From Chromobotia macracanthus (taxonomy: Eukaryota; Chordata; Actinopteri; Cypriniformes; Botiidae): a stretch of DNA of 64,000 bases. Positions 47,993-60,245 of the stretch are shown one piece after another. The notes beneath the pieces are model-generated. The model saw nothing but the letters and a program-made list of their open reading frames with translations, made no database searches and had not been told where the DNA came from. A program made the position numbers and the translations under genes. Each line of letters begins with the position of its first letter. The first letter of the stretch is position 1. The stretch is taken from positions 5,812,501 through 5,876,500 of the forward strand of contig JAZGTH010000002.1 of NCBI GenBank assembly GCA_036877525.1, in the 5' to 3' direction.

Positions 47993-50460
47993 ATTACATT
48001 AATCGACCATATGATACTTACACAAAACAGGAGAATTGCCATTTGTGTAGTTTTATAGTTACATTTGATACTCCATTGTAACTTCTCAGGGTTTTTTTGG
48101 TTTGTCTCAAATCACCATGTCAAGTCTATTCAGTGTAATGCAGGTGAATTTAGGTAAACTGAGACACTTTTAAATTCATTTCAAACTAAAGTCGCCCTAT
48201 GTAATTACACATAATTCCTGTCAGCTCTCCTTGTCAGTTTCTAACCCTTCATTCAGCTGTGTTTTTCTTCTAGAAGGCACACACCAGCAGCTGTATATGG
48301 GAAGAGACTTCAGATTGTTCTTTCTTACACATCTCCTCCACAACCTGTCACAGATCCACAGTTAAACCAGCCTGGTTTTTTATGTGCAATCTTTATGTAT
48401 GAAGCACTGTTTGGACAGGTGAGTCAGACCTGTTTCTGGCCTTGATTTAGCTGAGTCAGAAGAGCTCTGGTCAAATTAAACTGACTGTAAGTTTTTTATC
48501 ACCTCAGGTTTGCTGTTTATAGCTGTTACATCATTTGATAGGAGGGACCTATGAGATGTGTTAGTGTGTATATCTCTGTGACACTTTTCACATAGGAGCA
48601 GAGAAAGATAAATGTTGATTCAGGTAAATCTGATACTCGTCACACTTAGAAAATGTCTTGTTTTTCAGAAAAATACCTCAGAAACACAGTGGCCTCAAAA
48701 CCTGAGCTGCAGTTAAAAATGTTTGAACGACATTGATAAGATACCAAAAAGAGAGTAAAACTGTGCTTTACAAGCAAATCATTTTTCAATGTTTTCTTTA
48801 AAAAGCAATATCTATGTTTAAACTAGAGACAAAATATACAAAATTGAAGACATCTATATAGTTAATGTAATGAACCACACAGTTATGGCAGTTTTGTTTT
48901 TATAAACAAAAGCATAAACAAAAACAAAAGGTATACACCTCTGCTAGACCATCATAAAGCATCTTTACCTACACATTAAATGTCCTCCTTGTACCTCACT
49001 TCTGGCCCTTAATAGTGTAACAAAGTCTACCCCCTGCTTAAGTGGAAAACACTTTGCTGGGCCACCTGTGTGAATGTGAGGGCAACTGGCTTTATACTTC
49101 CACTAAAAGGTCTAGCATCATTTGCAGATGCCAGCTTTTGTGATTTTTTGTGACATATATGTAATAATATAATGAAATTCATACATTTTAAGTGTAACTG
49201 TATGTCCAGTAAACACAGGATGAAAGATTTAGCAGGTCAAAGTTTTTGTGCTTGAATCTGATTCATATAAGAACACTTGTTACCAGTACAGTGAAACCGT
49301 TCAGTGCACTAAAATCCAACATTCTAGTTACAGTTTAATGTTCCAACAGTCCCATTTTCTCCAGCCATGTAATGTTCCATTCATTTCAAAACAAAACTGC
49401 CTCATTCAGACTTTATAATGGATGGTGACCAATGCCCAACAATAATCTCTATTTTGGAAATAAAAGACCCTTAATTAAAAACACTCGCTGTTAATGTTTT
49501 AACACACTGTCTTTACTGGGGTTTGTTTTATGAGCTTCCCACGATAAAAGTCCTTGAACTCAGTATTGGAAAAATCGTCTGACAGAAGGAAAGAAAATTT
49601 AATAGGACAAATCTGAAGGCAGCTTATTAAGGTAATCAAAAGTTTTTCATTGTATACTCTGGCCATTTAGAAGAGTGTAAGTGAGAAAAGAACTGTTTAT
49701 AGCTTCATTTCACAAGTCTACTGAAAGTTGGGAGGAGAATCAACTCCAAGTGGGTTGTTTAGTATTTTCCAAGGCTAATGGTCGGTGGAATGTCTCAGAC
49801 AATGTGTGGGACCATGTGGAATGCATGAGAGAAAAATAAGAGCCAGTGTAATATTTCAGCATTAAGGCAGACATGTTTAAACAATATGAAAACACTTGTT
49901 AAGTGTGTTTATGCTGAGAATCATAACACATGGCACAAAGTCCTCAAACTGCTGTCAGTTACAGTGCTGGCATTAATCTTTACCCATAATCCTCCTCTGC
50001 TTGAGTAAATGAAGAACTGTAAAGGCTTAACATTGCAGGAGCTTTGTTATTTAGGAAGAAGAGAAAAATATTTACATGATTTGTAAACATTACCTGACTG
50101 AAGACAACAGGCATAAACGTACAATGACAGAAAATAATGTGTTTACTCCTAGCATCAGGATTCTGATGAACTTGCCAGAGTTTAGTTTGTAATAATGATT
50201 GGCTGTACAGGCTGTACAATTTAACTGTACAATTTAAAATGGTGTAGTATAATAGGCATATTTTATTTTATATTGTCTTATATTATAGGATTGATTATTA
50301 TCTAAGTATTTTCATTGTTAGTGAATCCATAAAAATCTTTTATGCCATTTGTGGCATTTTTTTTTTAAGTTTTATTCTTTGTGTGTGTGTGTATTTGGGT
50401 GTGTGTGTAGTCTTATAATCAGCATTTGCTTTAGCTTGAATTTATGTATAATATTATAAT

Positions 50461-50502
50461 CTCTCCCTCTCTCGTTCTCTGTCTCTCTCTCTCTGTCTGT
50501 CC

Positions 50503-50537
<35 letters not shown>
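50461..50537. repeat. (CT)n microsatellite, interrupted
   Basis: About 77 bases of CT with a few G and T interruptions. It produces an Arg-Glu-rich minus-strand ORF that is an artefact. Confidence 0.95.
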
Positions 50538-50539
<2 letters not shown>

Positions 50540-51338
50540 AATAGCAGTAATGCCAGTTTGGCTTTACCTCTGTGTTTGTACAGGTGTTGAAGCAATGCTC
50601 CCTCAGTGCAGGTTGTGTGTGTGTTTGACAGGAGCAGAGAGAAAGAATGCACACCAACCCACTACTTCAGCTTGGCATAAAGTTAAATTGGACCAATACC
50701 CCCCACACACATACACACAGAAAGTAAATTACATTGGTCATAACAGGTCATGGCTGGAAGCCAGATGTCACAAACTGAACATTTCTGCTCCCTGAAAAAT
50801 CTTTAGAAGGAAGACAAACATTCACTGTGAAGACAATAAGCAATGTGTGCAAAAGAGACCTTAAAATTACTAAAATACAGGTTGGTTAAACATAATTATA
50901 GTTCATTATATACATAAAAGCATGTTTTTGTATGTATATAATAGTTAAAACTGTAGTTAAAACACCATGAACAATAAACATGCTTGAAGACAGTGATATT
51001 TACAGTGATACAACATAACTTTAGTCTAGTACTGTAATATCACATCACAATAACAGCACATCAGGAATCTTATCACATGTCATTCAGTTTTGACTATCAC
51101 ACCACATCAAATGGTCACTGGGTAGCAGATTGTAATAGGACTCTATGCAAAAATTGAAATGAGTACCGTACATAGAGTTTGAGGCAAGTAAAAGTATGTT
51201 ATGACTTTTTCCCATCCTCTGGACATGTGGATACTCCTGGATTGGGGAAAGTATGCCTGAAAGCCTCAGGCACAAATTTACAATCACTGTCTGTCTGTTT
51301 TACTATTTGTACAAGATTGCGAGATCTTTATACAGCCT

Positions 51339-51374
51339 GTGTGTGTGTGTGTGTGTCTGTGTGTCTGTGTGTGT
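51339..51374. repeat. (TG)n microsatellite with TC interruptions
   Basis: TG run of 36 bases broken by two TCTG units. Confidence 0.93.
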
Positions 51375-52471
51375 GCACATGTTTGAATTCAGGCAGTTCT
51401 GTACCCTACTGTACCAACCCTTGTATGGCAGTCTTGTATGGCAGGTCTTTAAAGAAAAACACATTATTGCTTCCTTTGCCACATTACGATGGAAATATTT
51501 GTCAGGTGCTGATTTAAATCTGGGTTTCAGACACAGTTGGCAGTCCAGTAAGCAGCTTCCAGTCCAGCACATCATAGAGAGTTTTATAGCTAAGAGTTAC
51601 TTTCAGAGCACGAAATCTACTGAACAGAGCAAGTAAAAGACTAAAAGACTAAACATCAGGAGTCTAGAAAGTTCAGAGAGAGATAATTTAACCCTCAGGA
51701 CCCACTATAACTGTACACAGTTAAAGCAACTTCCAAATAATTGATTTGTATTATTTTCTGTTGTACATGTTTTATTAAAAGGCAGCATTACAAACAAATA
51801 TAAAAACATGTAAAAATAAGACTGTTCTAGATGTCATCCCAATGGGTCTTTATAAATCATTCAGAATTGCCAGCAAGGCTTCATAAGAAAGCACATGTGC
51901 TTGTGTATATGCATATGTATACAGAATTATAGTTATTTACTATTATATTTATAATTTTAGCATTATGCTTATCTGTCCATTCTCCAAATCCACTTTCCTC
52001 TGCAGAGTCACAGCAGTAAATTTATTTTTTATATTTCATTATTTTATTGAAATACGTATGTAACAAAAATGAAATATAACAAAAAGTTAATCAATGAGCA
52101 AAAAACCTACAATACAGTATCTGTAAGAATAAATGATTTGACTATGACAACATAAAAGAGAGAAACATTGGCTGGTCCGTTTCACCTTCAATGACGGCTC
52201 CTGCCAAACAAAAGAAACTGAGCTCCAGCCAGCCTGTCTCAGAAACCAGTGAAGTGAAAGATGAAGGAAGAAGATGAAAGGAGTGAGGCAGATTTTCATC
52301 ACGACCAATGCCCGTCACACTGAGAAGGTGCAGATCAAAGTATGAAATCAAAGTTATAGGAATACAGATGCATACAAAATGGTTGAAGGTCTGAATTCCT
52401 GCGCTGCATCTGTTTATCAGAGCAGTTTTGCTGCAATAGACTGGACCTATACCAGACGTTTTATCTCTCTT

Positions 52472-52474
<3 letters not shown>

Positions 52475-52516
<42 letters not shown>

Positions 52517-52730
52517 TTTACTTTGCAATCTGTTGGGGACTTCTATTGTATTTTTGTAAAGCTGTTTTGTAAATTACTATAGAATAACCCTTTTTGCATG
52601 TTAAGAATTATACATTATTATTAACTTTATGAATCATTTTTTCATAAAAAAGGACAAGAAAGGGAGGTTTTTGTCAGATTTAGCTAACGTCTGGTGACAA
52701 ATTTATCCCTAAACAATATCTAAATGAACC
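52475..52730. mobile_element. (CA)n-associated repeat element, copy 1
   Basis: A (CA)n run (52475-52513) is followed by a segment with GGAGGTTTTTGTCAG and GACAAATTTATCCCTAAA. The second part resembles the block at 54301-54355 in the same relative order, suggesting two copies of one interspersed repeat family. Boundaries are approximate. Confidence 0.4.
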
Positions 52731-53999
52731 CACACACTACTTGGCTTGGCTCAGCTAAAGTTTAAGAGGAACTGGGAAAATTAGAATCAGCTGTGTGTGT
52801 GCAGGACTCCCCACACATATTGTATCCTTACTATCACAGGCTTCATTAAAGGCAATAATACACCTTTAAACACACAAGCATGCTTACACACATGCATCTC
52901 AGATGCATTTGTCTGCAAACGTTTTCAAGACTGAATCATACAAATGGCATGACTTTAAAGAAACATGCACTTTCTATTAAAAAAAACAAACATTTTTGTC
53001 AAGTACCCTAAAACTGGGCTCCATGTTTTAACAACTAAACTAGTTTTATGTAGGTCAAAAATATTAGATATGACTGTATCAACAGAAGTCATTGTAAGGA
53101 TCAGATGATTTAGAAATAAAACAACAAAACAACAATAATGCAATTTCCACTTTTTATACTCAATGTGTTGTGTTTATGATCAATACTTTGCATGATGGAT
53201 GCAGGACATGATGCAGAAGAACCTTGGCCCATTAGCTGAGCTTTCCTAGCTCAAAACAAGCAGATTCTGAGTTGCTCTATCGGCCCCTTCTCCTGTTCTT
53301 TATGCAGGATGTGGGGTATCCTGTCTGAATGCCGGAATGTTGGGCGCCCGACATCAAACCAGAGGAAGCAGTGAGGGAGGGTAGAGGGCAAGAAGAGAAG
53401 GAAGAGGTTGAATAAGTGGTAACTGAGGGTTAGAAGAAATAAGGAGGTAACGTATGTGAGGTAACCATGCCTGCCTATGGAGACGAAGGCCCATGTGCAC
53501 GCTGTGGGGGAATTTGATGTGAGTTTAAATGAAAACTGACCTCGGAACGTCAAAACAGAAATAGTGCTTTAAAGGAAGCATTTCTAGAGCAGATTCTGCA
53601 CCTGCACTTCATTTAAACAAGTTATGAAATGATTTTTTTGTGCTGGCAATCATTGAAAGAATGTTTAGAGGGTAGAGGTGATTACCAAAAGCTCTACAGT
53701 GGAACTATTTAAACACTGTAACAGGCGACTGGTTCATATTATTTCCCATGAATCACCTGCAAGACCTTCTGATGGTTTTACTCATCACAGAGGTGTAATT
53801 GTATTTGGTGGAGAAAATGAAAGCTAATGGTTTATGTTGGCATGACAGCAGTAATGCATCTTATTTGTTATAAGTTCAAAACTGCTCTTAGTCATTGGCT
53901 ACAGTGCCTCACCTTTTCACAGTTATTCTGTTGTTCAGCTGTCCACTTTGGCTAGTCTCATGTGTCTATTTAAACCATACTGGGAAAGGCTATCATACA

Positions 54000-54390
54000 C
54001 ACGCACACACACACACAGGGGTGGGCTGGGTCTCAAAGACATTTTCAGATTTTGACTCTGCTAATATGCAGAGATGGCAGCAGACAGACCCCGGGCCCCT
54101 GATATGTGAGTCATTCACAAACACACACACATTGTTGTTTTTATACACAGCTAGTTATAAAAACTATAACTTTACCCTAACCCACACTCTAACCGTAACC
54201 CAGATAGAAAATTTTCTGCATTTTTACTTAATTTTTTTTAAACTTACTATAAACGTACTATATTTTTATAATGTTTTTACAAGTAAGAATGTCACCAAAA
54301 GGAGGTTTTGCTCACTTTTGGGTACAAATTTGTCCCCAAAGTATGGTTAAGTAAACCCACCCACCTACATACACACACGCACACGCAAAC
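54000..54390. mobile_element. (CA)n-associated repeat element, copy 2
   Basis: (CA)n patches, CCCTAACCCACACTCTAACC, then GGAGGTTTTGCTCAC and TACAAATTTGTCCCCAAA before another ACACACGCACACGC run. It shares the GGAGGTTTT and ACAAATTT-TCCC-AAA blocks with copy 1. Confidence 0.4.
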
Positions 54391-54579
54391 AAACACACAG
54401 ATGCACAGAGGTTTGGGGGAAAAGAGGGATAACACATTAAACACAAGATGCAGACAGTAGCTCACTTCACATAGCCATATAAACCTGCGTGTATAAATTC
54501 TTGCTGTTAGTGTTATGTGCAAAACTTCACACATAAGGTGATATGCTTTAAACGTTAACCTATATATCTAAGTATTATA

Positions 54580-54695
54580 AGGGAAAAATCATCCATCACC
54601 AAAGGAACACAAAGATATTTTTATATGTTGGATGGAAAACACTGAGACATTTCTCAAAATATGTTCCACAGAAGCAAAAAAGTCATACAAGTTTA
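54580..54695. mobile_element. inverted-repeat element fragment (cyprinid MITE-like family)
   Basis: Contains GGAACACAAAGATATTTT and AAATATGTTCCACAGAAG, then AAAAAGTCATACAAGTTT. These are both arms of the family seen at 25725, shortened. Confidence 0.5.
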
Positions 54696-54883
54696 AAGTA
54701 AGTGTTACTTTATTTATCTCTACAGAGATAGCAATACCGTAAATACATATACAAAAGGAAATTGTGGTCCAGTATGTAGGATCAGCTTAGATTTATAGCT
54801 TTTAATTTACCATCAAACATAAAGCTGTTGGACGTACAGTACACGCACATACATACATTACCAGACCTCAGCCGGGCTTCTGA

Positions 54884-54929
54884 GAAACCAAAGACACACA
54901 GCCAAGTGAAACCAAAGACACACAGCCAA
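54884..54929. repeat. 22-bp tandem duplication, period 24
   Basis: GAAACCAAAGACACACAGCC plus AA occurs at 54884-54905 and again at 54908-54929, identical in both copies. Confidence 0.93.
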
Positions 54930-55128
54930 TGCAATATGTTTATTTAAAGTGGAATCAGTTGCTAGGAAATTCTTAGTAAATGGTTAGTGTTTGTTTAGAT
55001 CAAATATGGTGTTGAAAAATGTCCCATTAATTCCCATTTCCCACAAATATCTGGAATTCCACAGTATCTCTCTCATTCTCCTTTTCGTAATTTTGCTATT
55101 GGAAGTAGTGTGTACAGTGCTGGTGCAT

Positions 55129-55130
<2 letters not shown>

Positions 55131-55159
<29 letters not shown>
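55131..55159. repeat. (TG)14 microsatellite
   Basis: Pure TG run of 29 bases. Confidence 0.95.
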
Positions 55160-55828
55160 CTGTAACAGCAGGGAGGAATACCAGCCAATACAGGAAGACT
55201 GAACGAGCCAACATGTGCCAAACATATGAAGTGACACTCACACATACATACTCATACATACTCAAACCACTTTATAAGTAAGAGACAGGGAGAAAGAGAG
55301 AGGGAACGACTCAGCACAAATTTCTATTAAAACCAGAACATGCAAACAAGCAGTTCCTCAGGGAGGAAGAACCTTATCAGCTGTGAAAGAGGATGAAAGC
55401 AAACAGGAAAACATATTATAGGGAAGTTTCAGCATTAAATTCTCATTTTAAACTAATTAAAACACTAATTTATAAAATTTCAGATTTTTCTTATGATACC
55501 AGAATATATGAACTTGGTCATTAACCACAAAAGAGTTCACTCGTCCATGTTTTTGTTGTTTCTTTCTTTTTGGGTGTCAAAGCTTGTCACACATGTAATT
55601 AAAGTATTTTGTTAAAAGAAGAGTGTGGTCAAATAAAAACAATTGTGAAATTCGTAAGGTTATTCCATGTCAGAGTCACTTTAGTTGTCTGATGTGTGTG
55701 TGTGTGTGTATGTGTCTGTGTGTGTCTCAGCGTGTAAAAAGCAGGGCTATGGAACACCCAGAGAGTCGAGAGAACTGATTACAGCTAATTACTCAGATAA
55801 AACAGACCAGCTGCAGCCTCAACCATGC

Positions 55829-55832
<4 letters not shown>

Positions 55833-55867
<35 letters not shown>
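55833..55867. repeat. (TC)17 microsatellite
   Basis: Pure TC run of 35 bases, followed by more degenerate TC-rich sequence to about 55903. Confidence 0.95.
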
Positions 55868-55870
<3 letters not shown>

Positions 55871-57380
55871 GCGCTCTGTCTCTCTCTCGCGTTCTGTCTC
55901 TCAGATTGACTAGAAGCTACCACTCATTTCAGCTATCAGCACTCTCTCAGTGGTTCTCTATAGTAATAATAACAGCTCCAGTTAAACTCAGTGTTTTCTG
56001 CATGCCAGTGACATTGGCTGAACATGATTGAAGGGTGTTGAGCCAGCTGTTAATGGGGACTCCCAAAAAGCCACACGCTCCAGCCAAGAAGTGTCAACCA
56101 GCACTGCAAGCCATATTAATCCATAGTTGTTTTGAAATCTATCTATTAAAATATATGCCACAATTTTATACTCATCCAAAACCAGTCACCAGTGATGAAA
56201 TGGCCATAGGTCTCTTGCCAAAATAAAACTTTCTATGCAGAACATATTAGGATAAAGATGTTTTAAGATTGCACAGCAGGACAAATGTTAAAAGCACAAA
56301 CTACAATAATAATAACATGCAATCTGAATTAATGGTATTATTTAAAGGTATATACTGTATATTTAAAAATGTAAATGTTTTTATTAAACCGGACAATGTG
56401 GAAAAGGCAACAGGAAACTATTGAAACAAAGTAGTTGGGTCTAAAAAATGTAGCCAAGCCAAACTCGAACCTGTGTCACCACAGCATGAGCACCACAGCA
56501 CAACATTTCATGAGAACTGCCACTAACCGCTCCATGTTACTTATACTAGTTTTGTGTGTTTTGATATCTCTATAGTCTTTCACTGCCACAGTATATGATG
56601 GGAATTAAACAGAACTGTCTTAAATACTTCTTGGAGTAATAAAGAATTAAAAAGTCAACAACAATACATAGGCCAGTCAGACTAGACTCATTTGCCACCT
56701 AAACTGTTCATTCCCCTAAAGCTTGGCAAGTAACTCATGCATGACATTCTCCTGCCTCTCTCCTTCACTCTCACACTTGTTCTTTCTTTCCAGCCCTCAC
56801 TCCACTGGCCAATTATGCGTGGGCTTGGAATTGAGTTCTCTTTTCATTCTTTCTCTCCATTTTTCAAGCTTCAGTCTTTTCTGGTGATATTTTTGCCTCC
56901 TTTGTCCTGTTATTCTCTTGCCGTTTAAAAATCTCTATTTTTCAATCTTTGATGTTATCTCTAAGTTGAACTATTTCATCACTCCGGTTTGTCCTCTTTC
57001 TCTCTGAAGTGTGGAGTTTCTCAGTTCAAGGTCCATCAGTGTGCTGTTTATTATTCTGACCTCTGTCAGTTTACCGCCAGGCATGGTGGGTAATCACAAG
57101 GGGCCTCAGAGAGAGAAGGACCTCAGAGAGGCCCCGCTTCAATGTATATTTGTGTAGTTTAATGGCCTAAGGGAATGTGCAAAAACAAACTCCACTTCCT
57201 CTCATTGTGTACAGGGCATCAAATACCCTTTTAACCCCTGAATTCAGAAAGCCCTGGGTAGCTTAATCTTTGTATCTTTTATCAAGTCAAAAGACTAATG
57301 GATATTACTGCCTTTTCTAATCCAGCAATATTTAGATAATTTAAGATGAATTTGAGTATTTATGATGTTAAATGTGTGAC

Positions 57381-57437
57381 ACTAAGAAAAAGAAAAAAGA
57401 AAGAAAAAAATGAAGAAAGGAAGAGAAAGAAACTGAT
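57381..57437. repeat. A/G-rich low-complexity tract
   Basis: Nearly continuous purines (AAGAAAAAGAAAAAAGAAAG-type) over about 57 bases. Confidence 0.85.
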
Positions 57438-58039
57438 CGAAGGATTTAATGAACATTTTCTCTGAGGGAAAAGAAGAAAACACACAGTAACAATAAGTAT
57501 TCAGTTGGCCTGAGGCAGAGACTGTTCTGTTCTAAACAACTGACTGGATCATTGTAGGATACAGGGGAAAGGAAGTGCAATTTAATTAGCTTGTGATTGG
57601 AAAGAAACTAAATACTTCTGACATGTAAACAGGCTCAAACAAAAGACAGGAGACATCTGGAAGAATCAAGGTTAGGAATGATCCATTCCTCAATGCTTAG
57701 CTAAATATTACAGCCTTCAAACATTGCTGTTACGTCCTGACTCATGCAGTTAAAGCAGGAAAAAGGGTTATGTGTTAGTATACTATCAGTAAGTTATGAA
57801 ACTGTGAACTATTGAAAATCCAGCCCAGCCTGTCATATCAACCAATGGTGTATGTTTGGAGGCGGGACTATCTGTCCATCTAGGGAGTGTTTGAAAACAA
57901 GCCTAATTTTTGAAATTGTGTTGAAAATTAAACACCTTACATTTTCACATGTAAAGCACAAGATGCAATGTGTATTACCATGTCCTGAAATTATACACTT
58001 TATAAAGCTGTACCCATGACAAGGAAAGAATTATAACTT

Positions 58040-58152
58040 TCATATTATATTAAAACAGTCCATATTATATCATATTATTACAGTCTTCAATATAATAATA
58101 TAATATAATATACTGTATTATTACAGTCCATATTTCATATTATAACAGTCCA
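58040..58152. repeat. AT-rich tandem repeat with ACAGTCCATATTAT units
   Basis: ACAGTC(C/T)(A/T)-type units recur four times, separated by ATAATATAATAT-like sequence. Confidence 0.75.
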
Positions 58153-60099
58153 GATGAACTGGTGATCCCTGTTCAATGTGAATGTGTGTGTTAGAGCTCG
58201 TAGTCCCACATAGGAACTAACAGGAATGCTTTCATGTTTCTGCCCCAGTTCTGGAATGCAAGCATTTGAAGCAACACAAACCACACCATCAATTCATTAA
58301 TAGACATCTGTTTCTTATCACAAAAGCCTAATTAGAGAGACTCCAAACAACCCTCTCCATCCTATCTCAGGCTGCAGCCTCAGTGTTCACCAAAGCTGTT
58401 AATAATACCTGCAAAAAAACAAAGCATAGCATTAGCATTGCTATTCATCTCATTGGCAGTTGTCTGGCTGGCTGTAAGTATGCAGTTTTAAATCTTCCAT
58501 CTTGGCTTATGGGAGTAGGTTTCAAATCCAGGTGCTGAGACAATCACCTAAGCCATAAGTGTCATGTGACTAATTACCCTAGAGCTGCTGGAAAATACAT
58601 CATGACAATAGTGATTGGTTAATGGCCCTTCACTAGTGGTTATCCCGAGCTGTAATGTCAAAGGAATCAATGGAAAATATGTTATGCTTCATGTTTTTCA
58701 GAGCTTACCAAAAAAAATCAATTACCTATAAAACAATATATTAAAATATAAATGTCTATTTATAAATGTTCGTCAGTGGAGAAAAAGATCTAACCTTTTG
58801 GGTCAGCATGGTGTAGTTACTACACCTATCTGGCTATTTGGAGCATGCAGATCAGCCAAATGTTGAGCCCTTTGGCATTCACCTGAGCCTTATAGAGATG
58901 TAAAAACGCCTCTCAAACACATCTGTACATTGATGTTGCTCAAGCAATGTTTGAGCCCTTGTGAACTGATCCATAATCGCTTTAGACACACTTCTAGAAA
59001 TGGCTGGTAACATCAGTGCTGTTTACATGGTGCAAAGGGCAACAGTGCACTGATACTGATGTCCAGTGAGCTACAAAGACTCTCATATGTGGAAGTGATT
59101 ACCAGGGAATGTTCACTTGACAAACACAGAGACACACATTTGGAAACATCTTTATAAAGTGCTGTACTATCTCTGGCTACTGTCTTTTGTGTAAAAATGT
59201 ACATTTTTAATGGATGGGTTGACGTTTCACCAATATATAAATCTCAGAATATAGTGTAATAGTGTGAGAGTTCACACAGGCACAAACACAGTAATGCTGG
59301 TACAATCAACTGGAATTACTGAAGCCAGTTTTGTGCTCTAACCACTGGGGCCCCTGGGCAAGTTATTTCACTTTACCTTGTGGTTATAGAATTTAAAAAT
59401 GTTCAAATAACAGACTTATAACCAAGCAATAATGTTAATACAAAGGACGTTTTGAACATTCCTATAACTTTCAAAATAATTTTTTAAACGTTTTTTGTTA
59501 TGATACGTTACGGAATGTTACGATGTTACGGAAACATTCTTAAAACTTAAAATTGTTAGCTGGTAAGTCCATACTTTTAAACAAAAATACACCTGACACT
59601 CATTTAACTCCACGCTAACAAGCTGACATATGCAAACACGCTCTTTAACCAACCACCAGTGCCTTAACATCAAACACTGAAACACTTGCCAACCTCGATT
59701 AGCAACCAAACTGCTGCATTTATGCAAAGCATAAATCTGATCAAGGGCTCACTCGTACCTTCTGCCCCCAGATGAACTCTGTCGCGTATGGGCAAGCATC
59801 CAAAAGCATGTATGTACATGCTAATAATCTTGACCCTTCTAACCTGTGAAGAGCTTTTTCACAGCAGAAAACACACCCATAGACTCTACAGTACATGTCT
59901 ACACTGGCTTTATCTCCTTCTACAGGAAAGCTGTTCTCTATAGCAGGGCCCTTACAGATCATTCAGCCTAGCATCAGAGATCAAACTCAGACACAGATAC
60001 AAGTCAGATAGCAAACAGCACTGAGCTGTAAAAACAGACACCTCGAGGCCCATCGAAGAAAAAAGATGAAGAGAGATGAAAACAAAGGGAAAGAGAATG

Positions 60100-60245
60100 T
60101 ATGTATGAATTTAGGTATGTGGGAAGAAGATTGGGTATATGTGGATTGGGTTATGTATGAATTGGGATGTGTATGGTTTAGGATATGCATGGATTGTTGT
60201 ATGAATTGGGATATATATATGGATTGGAATGTGTATGAAAAGACG
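60100..60245. repeat. degenerate minisatellite of TATG/GGATTGG units
   Basis: Irregular recurrence of GTATGAATTGGGATGTG- and TATGGATTGG-like motifs. The Tyr/Trp/Cys-rich ORF across it is a by-product. Confidence 0.7.

Noticed and set aside
50431..50652. Minus-strand ORF with Arg-Glu repeats
   Set aside because: Product of the (CT)n microsatellite at 50461-50537.
53251..53553. Minus-strand 100-residue ORF with hydrophobic stretch and a CCCCCACAG acceptor-like site
   Set aside because: No 5' splice donor before its stop, no neighbouring exons and no recognised family; the hydrophobicity comes from CT/TC-rich DNA.
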